DNA from: Methylotenera sp.
GTDB taxonomy: Bacteria; Pseudomonadota; Gammaproteobacteria; Burkholderiales; Methylophilaceae
Direction of reading: 5' to 3'
DNA length: 36,624 bases
NCBI GenBank assembly: GCA_028688575.1
Contig: JAQTXW010000018.1
Span: 3,727 to 40,350 of the forward strand
A model generated the notes under the pieces. It made no database searches. It saw only the letters and a list, made by a program, of their open reading frames with translations, and was not told the origin of the DNA. This document shows positions 1 through 8,720 of this stretch, in pieces (the first letter of the stretch is position 1; each line of letters starts with the position of its first letter). The position numbers and the translations under genes were made by a program.

Positions 1-24
1 GCAATGCAATTGCGTGCAACGCGT

Positions 25-1833
25 TTATTCTTTTGCCGCACGTTTACGCTCATGCTCAAGCAAATAGCGCTTACGAATACGGATGCTCTTGGGTGTGATT
101 TCCACTAACTCATCATCATCGATAAACTCCACTGCCGACTCTAATGACAACGCAACTGGCGGAATCAAACGCACGGCTTCATCGGTACCCGATGCACGCA
201 CGTTAGTGAGCTGTTTACCTTTAATCGGGTTCACAATCAGATCATTGTCACGGCTATGGATACCAATCACCATACCCTCGTATAGCTTGTCGCCTGGTAC
301 TGAGAACATACGACCACGGTCTTGCAGTTTCCACAAGGCATAAGCCACAGCTTCACCGTGCTCAGCTGATATCAGCACACCATTACGGCGGCCTGGCATA
401 TCAGCTTTCACTGGGGCATATTCGTCAAAAATATGTGCCATCAAACCTGTACCGCGTGTCAGCGTTAAAAACTCACCCTGAAAGCCAATCAAGCCACGTG
501 CTGGAATTTTGTACTCTAAACGTGTACGGCCATTACCATCGGACTCCATATTCTGCATTTCACCGCGACGACGACCCAACTCCTCCATCACCGCACCCTG
601 GTTTTCATCCTCCACGTCAACCGTCAAGATTTCATAAGGCTCACACTTTTCACCGTTAATTTCACGGTAGACAACACGTGGCTTGCCTACGGCCAGTTCA
701 AAACCTTCACGACGCATGTTTTCAAGCAAAATCGTCAAGTGCAGCTCTCCACGGCCAGAAACGCGGAATATGTCTGCATCTTGTGTATCTTCCACACGTA
801 GCGCCACATTGACCAACAATTCTTTAGTCAAGCGGTCACGGATCTGACGTGAAGTCACAAACTTGCCTTCGGTGCCTGCCAATGGTGATGTGTTCACCAT
901 AAAGTCCATGGTCAATGTAGGCTCATCCACACCTAAATGCGGCAACCCTACAGGGGTGTCACGATCACAAATCGTAAAGCCGATACCGATGTCATCCAAG
1001 CCTGAAATAATCACAATATCACCTGCCTCGGCCTCCTCTACAGGCACACGCTCCAAGCCTTTAAATCCTAACACCTGATTAATACGGCCCTGTGCAACTT
1101 GTTTTTCTTCATTCATCACCACAACCACCTGGCCTGGCTTGATTTTACCGTTACGTACACGGCCAACACCTAAACGGCCAGTATAGGTCGAGTAATCCAA
1201 CGCTGAGATTTGCATTTGCAAGGGTGCACTGCTATCACCTTGCGGTGGTTCCACATGGCGCAAAATCGTTTCAAACAATGGACGCATGTCATCATTTGGC
1301 TGCTTTATATCTAAAGTAGCAAAACCATTGAGTGCAGATGCGTATACCACAGGGAAATCCAGCTGCTCATCGGTTGCACCCAAATTAGCAAACAAATCAA
1401 AGGTTTGGTCAATCACCCAGTCAGTACGACTACCTGGGCGATCAACCTTATTAATAACTACGATAGGTTTCAAACCAAGCGCCAGGGCTTTTTTAGTCAC
1501 AAAACGCGTTTGCGGCATGGGGCCTTCAACCGCATCCACCAGCAATACAACACCGTCCACCATGCCTAATACACGCTCAACTTCACCACCAAAATCCGCA
1601 TGGCCTGGGGTGTCCACAATATTAATATGCGTACCTTCATAAGTCAGTGCGGTGTTTTTGGCCAAAATGGTGATGCCACGTTCTTTTTCAATATCACCAC
1701 TATCCATCACACGTTCAGATACGGCCTGGTGTGATGAAAAAGTGCCTGATTGTTGTAAAAGCTTGTCTACCATGGTGGTTTTACCATGGTCAACGTGGGC
1801 GATAATCGCGATGTTTCTTAAATTGCGTGACAT
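25..1833 (-). CDS. typA: Translational GTPase TypA/BipA
   Basis: This is a 602-residue ribosome-associated GTPase of the EF-G/LepA class, needed in other bacteria for ribosome assembly and growth at low temperature or under stress. The N-terminal G domain shows the P-loop AHVDHGKT near residue 13, the switch [14 protein letters not shown] near residue 74 and the NKVD base-recognition motif near residue 128. EF-Tu-like domain II, EF-G-like domains III and V, and the BipA-specific C-terminal domain follow, and the protein ends in a basic tail ([18 protein letters not shown]). Length matches E. coli BipA (about 607). The ATG at 1833 starts exactly at the conserved [18 protein letters not shown]. 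It is divergent from the rhlE gene across a 430-bp spacer. The last 24 bases of the window edge beyond its stop hold nothing recognisable. Confidence 0.97.
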   Translation of the reverse strand: MSRNLRNIAIIAHVDHGKTTMVDKLLQQSGTFSSHQAVSERVMDSGDIEKERGITILAKNTALTYEGTHINIVDTPGHADFGGEVERVLGMVDGVVLLVDAVEGPMPQTRFVTKKALALGLKPIVVINKVDRPGSRTDWVIDQTFDLFANLGATDEQLDFPVVYASALNGFATLDIKQPNDDMRPLFETILRHVEPPQGDSSAPLQMQISALDYSTYTGRLGVGRVRNGKIKPGQVVVVMNEEKQVAQGRINQVLGFKGLERVPVEEAEAGDIVIISGLDDIGIGFTICDRDTPVGLPHLGVDEPTLTMDFMVNTSPLAGTEGKFVTSRQIRDRLTKELLVNVALRVEDTQDADIFRVSGRGELHLTILLENMRREGFELAVGKPRVVYREINGEKCEPYEILTVDVEDENQGAVMEELGRRRGEMQNMESDGNGRTRLEYKIPARGLIGFQGEFLTLTRGTGLMAHIFDEYAPVKADMPGRRNGVLISAEHGEAVAYALWKLQDRGRMFSVPGDKLYEGMVIGIHSRDNDLIVNPIKGKQLTNVRASGTDEAVRLIPPVALSLESAVEFIDDDELVEITPKSIRIRKRYLLEHERKRAAKE

Positions 1834-1913
1834 TGTCTTGCTACCAGTTCATTGAAAGGCGGCGATTTTAACACACTAAGCCGCATAAAAATTTAACTAT
1901 TTATAATAAACCT

Positions 1914-1941
1914 TTGACAATCTGATATTTACGCATATAAT
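1914..1941 (+). promoter_or_regulatory. Sigma-70 promoter for the rhlE leader
   Basis: A perfect -35 box TTGACA (1914-1919) and a perfect -10 box TATAAT (1936-1941) are separated by 16 bp. It is the best promoter match in the window. It points at the DEAD-box helicase gene and predicts a start near 1948, leaving about 315 nt of untranslated leader. The 430-bp spacer 1834-2263 holds this promoter, the leader and, presumably, a weaker typA promoter on the other strand that I could not assign. Confidence 0.75.
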
Positions 1942-1947
1942 GCGCAC

Positions 1948-2263
1948 AACTTAAAACTTTAACTGTGCTGAATTTAACTTTAGCAAAAATTAAGTTTTAG
2001 ATTCATTGCCCTGACCCTCTGTTGCTCGTGAAGTTTTGAAGCAACTATCATATAGATTTAGCATTAAGTCTATCTTTTACTGGTTAGCGGCTATGCCCGT
2101 GCGCTGGTAAATAAAGCTTAAATATTAAAATTAGCTTTTTGCGTTGTGTTACTTTGAGTCACATTGATACTCCACTAGAGAATTTTAATGTCACTCTCAA
2201 CATAGATGTATTTGCTCGCGCCCTTTTTATTGTTTTTATGAAACAGCTTTTGAAAGGGACTCA
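1948..2263 (+). promoter_or_regulatory. Long structured 5' leader of rhlE
   Basis: This is about 315 nt of AT-rich sequence between the predicted transcription start and the helicase ATG, with no convincing gene inside. Hairpins seen by eye: GTTGC...GCAAC around 2020-2045; TAGATTTA-gcat-TAAGTCTA around 2053-2072; TTACT...AGCG paired with GCGCTGGTAA around 2078-2110; and an AAAGCT...AGCTTTTT stem around 2114-2140 that resembles an attenuator. The helicase Shine-Dalgarno AAAGGGA is at 2253-2259. Long leaders of this kind are known for cold-shock helicase and csp mRNAs; a cold or autoregulatory role here is inference. Confidence 0.5.
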
Positions 2264-3988
2264 ATGTCTTTTGATGCTTTAAACTTACACCCAACCATCC
2301 TTCGTGCTATTGAAGAGGCTGGCTACACAAACCCCACCCCTATTCAGGCACAGGCAATTCCAGAAATTATTGCTGGTCGTGACCTGATGGCCTCAGCACA
2401 AACAGGCACAGGCAAAACTGCTGCCTTTACTTTGCCTGCGCTGAATCTTTTAGCCACCCCTCACGAATCAAAAAGCCGCGGCCCACGTATTCTGGTGTTA
2501 GTACCTACGCGTGAGCTTGCCGCGCAAGTTAATGATTCCGCAAGAAAATATGGCAAATATATCCGCGCGCGCACCGTGAGTATTGTGGGTGGCATGCCTT
2601 ACCCACTGCAAAACAAATTGCTGTCACAGCCATTAGATATTCTTGTAGCAACGCCTGGCCGCTTTATTGACCACCTTGAGCGTGGCCGTATTGATGTATC
2701 GCGCCTGCAAATGCTGATTCTTGATGAAGCTGATCGTATGCTGGACATGGGCTTTATGCCTGATGTTGAACGTATCTGCGAGGCACTGCCTGCACAACGC
2801 CAAACGCTATTGTTTTCAGCTACATTAGATGGCAACATCGGCCGTATTGCGCGTGACATCTTGCAAAATCCTAAAACCATTGAAATTGCCCAGCAAAAAG
2901 AGAAACATGCCAATATTGAGCAACGTTTGCACTATGTGGATGATATGACACATAAAAACAAGCTGCTAGAGCACCTCTTAATTGCACCAGAAGTGAATCA
3001 AACCATCATCTTCACTTCAACAAAACGTCATGCAGATGTGTTGGCTGAAGACCTTTACGCAGCTGGACACAAAACAGCCGCACTCCATGGCGACATGACC
3101 CAGGGTGCACGTAACCGCACACTCACCAAACTACGTCACGGCGATGTCAAAGTGTTGGTGGCCACTGATGTAGCTGCACGCGGCATTGACGTTGCGGGTA
3201 TTTCTCATGTGATTAACTATGATTTACCAAAATTTGCTGAAGATTACGTACACCGTATTGGCCGTACTGGCCGCGCAGGTGCTACGGGTATTGCCATTTC
3301 ATTTGCATCCAATATGGACCGCCATATTTTGCGTAAAATCGAGCAGTTTACTGGCAACCGTATGGAACCTGCAGTGATTGAAGGCTTTGAACCTAAACGG
3401 GCAGTTAGAATGGATGCGCCAGGTGGCCGCGGTGATCGTCGTGACGGTCACAAACCAGGTGGTCGCGGCGGGTTCAAACCACGTGATGACCGTGGTGGTT
3501 ATAAAGGGCGTGACGATCGCAGTAGCGCAGGCCGCAATAGTGCGCCACGCAGTGAAAGTCATTTTGAAAATCGTGGCAACCGCGATTCAGCGCCCCGTGA
3601 AGTGAATGGAAACGCGGCTGGCTACGCAGCCAAACCAGAATTTAACCGTTCTGATCGTGCTGCTGGAGATCGTGCGCGTACAGGCTTTGGTGACCGCGCC
3701 GCATTTGATAGAAATAGTAGCGACCGTAGCCGTGGCAACAATGCGGGCGCACCTAACCGCAGCTTTGGCGATAGCGCAGCATTTGGCAAAAAACCTTACG
3801 CACGTGATGGCCAACGCAGTGATCGTGCTGCAGCACCTGCTGCACGCCGTGAAGGTGGTCGCAATGAAGGTCGCCCTGCTGGCCGAGGTGAAAACCGTGG
3901 AGAAAGCCGCACTCAAGCACGTGGCTTTGCTGGTGCCAACACAGGCGCAGGTAATGGCGCACCGCGCCGCACACGCAGCTTTGCGTAG
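2264..3988 (+). CDS. rhlE: DEAD-box RNA helicase, RhlE type, with RGG-rich tail
   Basis: This 574-residue ATP-dependent RNA helicase unwinds RNA duplexes in ribosome assembly and mRNA decay. All family motifs are present in order: Q motif GYTNPTPIQ (about 20-28), motif I AQTGTGKT (about 45), Ia PTRELA, Ib TPGR, II DEAD (about 155), III SAT, IV IIFTSTK, V ATDVAARGID and VI HRIGRTGR (about 335). The helicase core ends near residue 385. The remaining roughly 190 residues are low-complexity, rich in Arg, Gly, Asp, Asn and Ser with many RGG, DRG and RGD units. They look like a disordered RNA-binding tail, and this repetitive base composition creates long spurious frames on both strands. Start ATG is preceded by AAAGGGA. 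It lies upstream of a second RhlE paralogue, separated by a palindromic repeat. Confidence 0.95.
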   Translation: MSFDALNLHPTILRAIEEAGYTNPTPIQAQAIPEIIAGRDLMASAQTGTGKTAAFTLPALNLLATPHESKSRGPRILVLVPTRELAAQVNDSARKYGKYIRARTVSIVGGMPYPLQNKLLSQPLDILVATPGRFIDHLERGRIDVSRLQMLILDEADRMLDMGFMPDVERICEALPAQRQTLLFSATLDGNIGRIARDILQNPKTIEIAQQKEKHANIEQRLHYVDDMTHKNKLLEHLLIAPEVNQTIIFTSTKRHADVLAEDLYAAGHKTAALHGDMTQGARNRTLTKLRHGDVKVLVATDVAARGIDVAGISHVINYDLPKFAEDYVHRIGRTGRAGATGIAISFASNMDRHILRKIEQFTGNRMEPAVIEGFEPKRAVRMDAPGGRGDRRDGHKPGGRGGFKPRDDRGGYKGRDDRSSAGRNSAPRSESHFENRGNRDSAPREVNGNAAGYAAKPEFNRSDRAAGDRARTGFGDRAAFDRNSSDRSRGNNAGAPNRSFGDSAAFGKKPYARDGQRSDRAAAPAARREGGRNEGRPAGRGENRGESRTQARGFAGANTGAGNGAPRRTRSFA

Positions 3989-3994
3989 GTAGAA

Positions 3995-4115
3995 TAGGAG
4001 CCAGGGGACTAAGGGGCTAAGAATGAATGTGAAAGTTTTATGGTGAAAGTTAGATTATGCTACATTCATCGTAAAATCTATCACTTCGATTCCTAGCGCC
4101 TAAATTCCTGCCCTA
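3995..4115. repeat. Intergenic long imperfect palindrome, copy A
   Basis: An imperfect inverted repeat of about 120 bp fills most of the spacer between the two helicase genes. The left arm begins TAGGAGCCAGGGG and the right arm ends CGCCTAAATTCCTGCCCTA; the arms can be paired with a few gaps almost to an apex near 4049-4058. A second element at 17565-17697 has the same architecture and sequence. Aligning the two by hand, the stretch from GAAAG at 4031 onward agrees at about three quarters of positions, including the shared core TTTATGGTGAAA. There is no open frame in it. It is probably a REP- or MITE-like element, possibly folding into a hairpin RNA. Confidence 0.75.
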
Positions 4116-4129
4116 AACAGAGAAAAACA

Positions 4130-5500
4130 ATGACAGAAACCGTAAATTTTGACAGCCTAGGTTTGGCACCTGAACTCCTAAAAGCGCTCAGTGAATCTGG
4201 CTATACCTCACCTACACCTATTCAGGCACAGGCGATTCCTGTTGCTTTGGCAGGCGGGGACATCATGGCTGGCGCACAGACAGGTACTGGTAAAACGGCC
4301 GCTTTTGCACTGCCTTTGCTGCAAAAACTGCTCCCGCTTGCGAGTAGCAGCACTTCCCCTGCCAAGCACCCAGTACGTGCGTTAATTCTAACGCCCACAC
4401 GTGAGCTTGCGATTCAGGTAGAAGAAAGCGTGAAAACCTACGCCAAGCACACGCAATTACGCTCGCTAGTCGTCTATGGCGGTGTGGACATCAAAACACA
4501 AACACCGCACCTCAAAACAGGCATAGAGGTACTGGTTGCCACTCCAGGCCGTTTGCTGGATCATATTGAACAAAAAACACTGCAATTAAATCAGGTGCAA
4601 ATGCTGGTGCTGGATGAAGCCGACAGGATGCTGGACATGGGCTTTATGCCTGATTTAAAGCGCATTCTGGCCTTGCTGCCGAAACAGCGCCAAAACATGA
4701 TGTTTTCTGCCACATTCTCGAATGAAATCAAAAAATTAGCCGATGACTTTTTAACCAAACCACAGTTAATAGAAGTTGCGCGCAGCAATGCCACCAACGA
4801 CAATGTGACCCAAAAAGTATACCAAGTTGCGCAATCAGATAAAGAATCGCTGCTGGTACAACTGCTTAAAGATGCCGATGCCAAACAAGTTATCGTGTTC
4901 ACTAAGACTAAATTAACCGCTAGCCGTTTGAGCCGCAGCCTAGTTAAAGTAGGCATTGCAGCGGATGCGATTCATGGTGACAAAACCCAGCAAGAACGCA
5001 TCAAAGCACTGGATGCCTTTAAGGCTGGCACAGTCACCGCACTCATTGCAACCGATGTTGCGGCACGCGGTTTGGACATCAATGAACTGCCGATGGTGAT
5101 TAATTATGAAATTCCCAGCGCGCCTGAAGACTACGTGCATCGCATTGGCCGCACTGGGCGCGCAGGTGCCAGTGGTGAGGCGATTTCGTTTGTCAGTGCT
5201 GACGAAGAAAAATATCTGCTGGAAATCGAAAAGTTGATTAAACACCAAATCACCAAAGAAGTGATTGTGCTCGCAAAACCATCCAGAACCCCTCGAGGCA
5301 AAGCTAGCTATCAAGACAGCCCACAGGAAGAGTCAGTCACAAAACGCATTACACCCAAGAAAAAAAATATCGATCCATGGTTTGAACAGCCTTACGTTGC
5401 TGCCGCTCAAAAAAATCACGCTTCAGCGTCAGCTAGACCTGCCAGCACAAGAAAAGCGCCTGTTGCAGCGCTTTTGGGTGGTTTGGCAAATAAAGCTTGA
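4130..5500 (+). CDS. rhlE: DEAD-box RNA helicase, RhlE type, second copy
   Basis: This is a 456-residue RNA helicase paralogous to the gene just upstream. Visible motifs are GYTSPTPIQ (Q), AQTGTGKT (I), PTRELA (Ia), TPGR (Ib), DEAD (II), SAT (III), VIVFTKTK (IV), ATDVAARGLD (V) and HRIGRTGR (VI). The core is about 375 residues. The tail of about 80 residues is basic and Ala/Ser/Pro-rich but lacks the RGG repeats of the first copy, so the two probably differ in RNA targets. The ATG has only a weak purine-rich ribosome site (AGAGAAAAA). It is separated from the first helicase by the palindromic repeat, so it may be transcribed separately or by read-through. It faces the globin gene convergently with only 41 bp between stops. 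Confidence 0.95.
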   Translation: MTETVNFDSLGLAPELLKALSESGYTSPTPIQAQAIPVALAGGDIMAGAQTGTGKTAAFALPLLQKLLPLASSSTSPAKHPVRALILTPTRELAIQVEESVKTYAKHTQLRSLVVYGGVDIKTQTPHLKTGIEVLVATPGRLLDHIEQKTLQLNQVQMLVLDEADRMLDMGFMPDLKRILALLPKQRQNMMFSATFSNEIKKLADDFLTKPQLIEVARSNATNDNVTQKVYQVAQSDKESLLVQLLKDADAKQVIVFTKTKLTASRLSRSLVKVGIAADAIHGDKTQQERIKALDAFKAGTVTALIATDVAARGLDINELPMVINYEIPSAPEDYVHRIGRTGRAGASGEAISFVSADEEKYLLEIEKLIKHQITKEVIVLAKPSRTPRGKASYQDSPQEESVTKRITPKKKNIDPWFEQPYVAAAQKNHASASARPASTRKAPVAALLGGLANKA

Positions 5501-5512
5501 GAAACCAAGCTT
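5493..5512. terminator. Possible bidirectional terminator hairpin
   Basis: A 7-bp stem AAGCTTG/CAAGCTT with a 6-nt loop overlaps the stop codon of the second helicase and lies just beyond the stop of the convergent globin gene. A competing pairing, GAAACCAAG (5501-5509) with CTTGGTTTC (5547-5555), is also possible. Neither is followed by a strong U-tract, so this is a tentative assignment from position and symmetry. Confidence 0.35.
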
Positions 5513-5541
5513 GTGGCATTGTTTCTGCTACATTGTTCTGG

Positions 5542-5964
5542 TTATTCTTGGTTTCGCATAAAATCAGCCACGCCGTAAAGTTGCGTGGCTAATTTTTTCA
5601 TCAACTCCTCATCATATTCCAGCTGGTGCATAGCTTTAATAATGCAATACATCCATTGGTCACGTGCTGACTCATCAATCGGGAATGGTAAATGGCGTTT
5701 ACGCAACATGGGATGACCATAACGCTCGATATATAGCTGTGGTCCACCTGTCCAGCCCGTTAAAAACATAAACAATTTTTCACGCGCAGAAGTCAAATCT
5801 GCCTGATGCATGGCACGCAGAGGTTTTGCTTTCGCGTCAGTATCCATAATGTCGTAGAATGTTTCAACCAACAAGCGGATATTTTCAACCCCTTTTTCTT
5901 CGCCGCCCAGCAGCTCAAAAAAAGTATTTTTGCTACTGCCTGCCTCTTCAATCTTATCTAGCAT
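5542..5964 (-). CDS. Group II truncated haemoglobin (trHbO type)
   Basis: This is a 140-residue haem protein of the 2-on-2 globin family that binds O2 or NO. Family signatures: FFELLGGEEKGVENIRLLVETFYDIM (A/B helices with the B10 Tyr), the group II signature GWTGGPQLYIERYGHPMLRKRH with the proximal His in RKRHLPF, and the G-helix Trp in SARDQWM. Length is normal for the class with a short N-terminal extension. The start is 6 bases after the purT stop (TAG, 5971-5973) with no clear Shine-Dalgarno, so translation may be coupled to purT. Group II globins are linked to NO or peroxide detoxification or oxygen handling; the role beside a purine-synthesis gene is unclear. Confidence 0.9.
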   Translation of the reverse strand: MLDKIEEAGSSKNTFFELLGGEEKGVENIRLLVETFYDIMDTDAKAKPLRAMHQADLTSAREKLFMFLTGWTGGPQLYIERYGHPMLRKRHLPFPIDESARDQWMYCIIKAMHQLEYDEELMKKLATQLYGVADFMRNQE

Positions 5965-5970
5965 AAAGCA

Positions 5971-7170
5971 CTACACTACTTTGGGTTTAACTAAACTTGC
6001 AGCCAATTTGGCACTCGCTCTTGCTTCGGCCACGTCTTTACCTGTCGCAAGCGCAACACCCATGCGGCGCTTGATAAAAGACTCAGGTTTGCCAAATAAA
6101 CGAATGTCCGCGTTTGGCACATTCAAGGCGGCTTCAACGCCATCAAATGCTAGTTGACGCGTTTCATGACCACCGTAGATGACTGCACTGGCAGCTGCAT
6201 CACGCAAGCGCACATCCACAGGCAAGCCTAAAATAGCACGCGCGTGCAGATCAAACTCACTAAAGCGCTGGCTGGCCATCGTCACCATACCCGTATCATG
6301 CGGTCTTGGGCTTACTTCGCTGAACCAAACCTCATTCCCCTTGATAAACAACTCAACACCAAACAAACCTAAACCGCCCAGACTATCCGTCACCGCTTTG
6401 GCAATACGTTTAGATTCCTCGAGCGCTTTTGATGCCATTGCTTGCGGCTGCCAGCTTTCCACATAATCGCCTTTTTCCTGCACGTGCCCGATTGGTTCAC
6501 AGAAATAAGTGTTAATTTCGCCTTGCGCATTTTTTGCACGTACTGTGAGCAGGGTAATTTCATAATCAAAATCAATCTGTCCTTCAACAATCACTACGCC
6601 TTGATTCACACGGCCAGCAGATGCGGCATAATCCCAGGCTGTTTTAACTTCACTTGCCTGCGTAATGCGCGATTGACCTTTGCCAGAAGACGACATGGTC
6701 GGCTTGATAAAGCATGGATAACCAATACCCGCATCAATCGCCGCCTGTAATTCAGCCTCGCTTTTGGCAAAAGCATAAGGCGATGTCGGTAAACCCAACA
6801 CTTCTGCAGCCAGCCTACGGATACCTTCACGGTTCATGGTGAGCTGTACAGCCTTGACTGTTGGAATCACGGTAGCTGTACCAGCTGCTTCTATATCGGC
6901 TAAAGTGCTTGTGTTGAGCGCTTCAATTTCGGGGACAATTAAGTGCGGTTTTTCAAGTGCAATCACCGCACGGAGCGCCTTGTCATCCGTCATATCAATG
7001 ACATGTGCGCGGTGCGCCACCTGATGCCCAGGGGCATGGGCATAACGGTCAACGGCGATGACTTCAACACCAAGCCGCTGCAATGCGATGATCACCTCTT
7101 TACCGAGCTCGCCACTGCCTAATAGCATGACGCGGGTTGCATTGGGAGTTAAAGGGGTTCCAATTTGCAT
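5971..7170 (-). CDS. purT: Formate-dependent phosphoribosylglycinamide formyltransferase PurT
   Basis: This ATP-grasp enzyme makes formyl-GAR from GAR, formate and ATP, the folate-independent alternative to PurN in purine synthesis. The sequence follows E. coli PurT closely: [14 protein letters not shown] near the N terminus, [14 protein letters not shown], the ATP-grasp loop [24 protein letters not shown], the metal-binding [30 protein letters not shown], and RLFGKPE with RRMGVALA near the end. I take ATG 7170 as the start ([14 protein letters not shown]; 399 aa), which matches the E. coli start; an in-frame TTG at 7182 gives only four more residues. For a methylotroph, formate is a natural C1 metabolite, so this enzyme would tie purine synthesis to C1 flux (inference). 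It forms an operon with the downstream globin. Confidence 0.96.
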   Translation of the reverse strand: MQIGTPLTPNATRVMLLGSGELGKEVIIALQRLGVEVIAVDRYAHAPGHQVAHRAHVIDMTDDKALRAVIALEKPHLIVPEIEALNTSTLADIEAAGTATVIPTVKAVQLTMNREGIRRLAAEVLGLPTSPYAFAKSEAELQAAIDAGIGYPCFIKPTMSSSGKGQSRITQASEVKTAWDYAASAGRVNQGVVIVEGQIDFDYEITLLTVRAKNAQGEINTYFCEPIGHVQEKGDYVESWQPQAMASKALEESKRIAKAVTDSLGGLGLFGVELFIKGNEVWFSEVSPRPHDTGMVTMASQRFSEFDLHARAILGLPVDVRLRDAAASAVIYGGHETRQLAFDGVEAALNVPNADIRLFGKPESFIKRRMGVALATGKDVAEARASAKLAASLVKPKVV

Positions 7171-7178
7171 GATTTTTT

Positions 7179-7193
7179 CCAATTCACAATTGG
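7179..7193. promoter_or_regulatory. Perfect inverted repeat just upstream of purT
   Basis: CCAATTCACAATTGG has 6-bp arms around 3 bases and lies 9 bp upstream of the purT ATG, overlapping the expected ribosome-binding region. It could be an operator or an mRNA hairpin limiting initiation. It does not resemble the E. coli PurR box. Confidence 0.4.
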
Positions 7194-7239
7194 CTAAATC
7201 ATACCATGCAGTGCTTTTGCCGTCATTCTAACTAGCAAA

Positions 7240-7267
7240 ATTATACAAAATTCCAAACGGGTGCTAA
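7240..7267 (-). promoter_or_regulatory. Candidate promoter of purT-globin operon
   Basis: Read on the minus strand, TTAGCA (7267-7262, 4 of 6 matches to the -35 box) is followed after 16 bp by a perfect TATAAT (7245-7240). It overlaps the stop of the upstream response-regulator gene and would leave a leader of about 65 nt before purT. Confidence 0.4.
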
Positions 7268-8670
7268 TGTTTGATTTGATGTTTATCCATGCGATAACGC
7301 ATAGTCATGCGGGTAATGCCTAGTTTACGTGCAGCTTCAGATACGTTATATCGATTTTCTTCCAGTGCCTGCAATAAAATTGCCTTTTCAGTGGCATCCA
7401 GCATCGATTGATGGGCGTCTTCCGTCACCACTGGCTCAACCATGGGTGCAGATGACGGCATTGCCACATGTACAGGCAGCGCCAAATCAAGTGCTGACAC
7501 CTGCTGGTTGTGACATAACAATACCGCGCGACTAACCTGATGTTTTAACTCACGCACGTTACCAGGCCAACTATAAGTTTTGATTGAATGAATCGCATCA
7601 GGCGTAAAATCAGGCTGAGGCAGACCATAACGCTTGGCAGTGTGTCCTGCAAAATGCCAGGCCAACAACAAACTATCGCCTTCACGCTCACGTAGCGGTG
7701 GCATTGCGATACTCATGACATTCAGGCGGTAATATAAATCTTGTCTAAATTTACCCGCGAGCGACATTTGATGCAAATCTCGGTTAGTAGCCGCAACAAA
7801 CCTCGCAGGCACTGTACGCTCTTTGGTGGAGCCGATACGGCGCACCACTCTGCGCTCTAATACATTGAGTAATTTAGCTTGCAAGCCTAATGGCAACTCG
7901 CCAATTTCATCCAAAAACAATGTGCCGTCTTCGGCCGCTTCAATCAGCCCTGGGCGCGCACCAACAGCACCTGTAAAAGCACCTTTTTCATGGCCAAACA
8001 GCTCACTTTCAATGAGTTCAGCGGGTAATGAGGCGCAATCCACATGGACAAAAGGCTTATCCTGAGCATTTACCCCTTTTTTACAAGACAAATGCAGCAT
8101 ACGTGCCGCCACATCTTTGCCAGTGCCTGTTTCACCGCCAATTAACACCGTTGGCGGAATGCTGTCGTTAGACACCAATTGTGCAATTCGCTGAATTTGC
8201 GTTTTGATGCTCTGCATAGCGGGGCTTTCACCCAAAAACTCAACGCCTTCAATCGCATGTGCATTGCGCTGACGCGAGTAATCTAAACTTATACTCTGGA
8301 CTGTCGCAGCCTCTGCTTTTTGTATAGAAAGCAGCATTTCTTCTAGATCAATAGGTTTTTTAAGGTAGTCCACCGCACCCAACTTCATGGCGGTCACCGC
8401 ATCACTAATCTCACCATGTGCCGTCATAATAATCACGACTGCATTTTTTGCCACAAACTCAGGAAGCAAATCCAATCCGTTACCATCTGGCAAGCGCATA
8501 TCAAGCAAAACAATATCGGGGGTGAATTGCTTCACGATATTGCGCGCATCCTGCAGACTCTCAACATGCGCGCATTCATACCCTGACTTTTGCAAACGGC
8601 GCACCACTGCGCGAGCAAACAAAGCTTCATCTTCAACAATCAATACTTTTGATTGTTGCTTGATTAACAT
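7264..8670 (-). CDS. Sigma-54-dependent NtrC-family response regulator, orphan
   Basis: This 468-residue enhancer-binding protein should activate RNA polymerase with sigma-54 after phosphorylation. There are three domains. The receiver covers residues 7-125 (VLIVEDEALFARAV; phospho-acceptor Asp57 in IVLLDMRLPDG; TAHGEISDAV; the Lys in YLKKPID). The AAA+ domain covers about 150-390, with GGETGTGKD Walker A, the sigma-54 contact loop GAFTGA, TLFLDEIGEL Walker B and the arginine finger region FRQDLYYRLNV. A Fis-type helix-turn-helix closes the protein (YNVSEAARKLGITRMTMRYRM). I chose ATG 8670 because GTGAGGC precedes it; an in-frame TTG at 8706 adds 12 residues. No histidine kinase is encoded beside it. 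It sits 50 bp downstream of the TonB receptor on the same strand, so the two may be cotranscribed. Its target genes cannot be told from the window. Confidence 0.93.
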   Translation of the reverse strand: MLIKQQSKVLIVEDEALFARAVVRRLQKSGYECAHVESLQDARNIVKQFTPDIVLLDMRLPDGNGLDLLPEFVAKNAVVIIMTAHGEISDAVTAMKLGAVDYLKKPIDLEEMLLSIQKAEAATVQSISLDYSRQRNAHAIEGVEFLGESPAMQSIKTQIQRIAQLVSNDSIPPTVLIGGETGTGKDVAARMLHLSCKKGVNAQDKPFVHVDCASLPAELIESELFGHEKGAFTGAVGARPGLIEAAEDGTLFLDEIGELPLGLQAKLLNVLERRVVRRIGSTKERTVPARFVAATNRDLHQMSLAGKFRQDLYYRLNVMSIAMPPLREREGDSLLLAWHFAGHTAKRYGLPQPDFTPDAIHSIKTYSWPGNVRELKHQVSRAVLLCHNQQVSALDLALPVHVAMPSSAPMVEPVVTEDAHQSMLDATEKAILLQALEENRYNVSEAARKLGITRMTMRYRMDKHQIKH

Positions 8671-8720
8671 TGTAGCCTCACTCGAATGTAGATGCGCCAG
8701 TTGCAATTTACAAACTCCGA

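Noticed and set aside
3299-3992. Several overlapping frames on both strands in the 3' part of the first helicase gene
   Set aside because: They arise from the repetitive Arg/Gly/Asp codons of the RGG tail; none has a plausible start or composition.
8671-8706. TTG-initiated 12-residue extension of the sigma-54 regulator
   Set aside because: ATG 8670 has GTGAGGC upstream and begins the receiver domain as in relatives.
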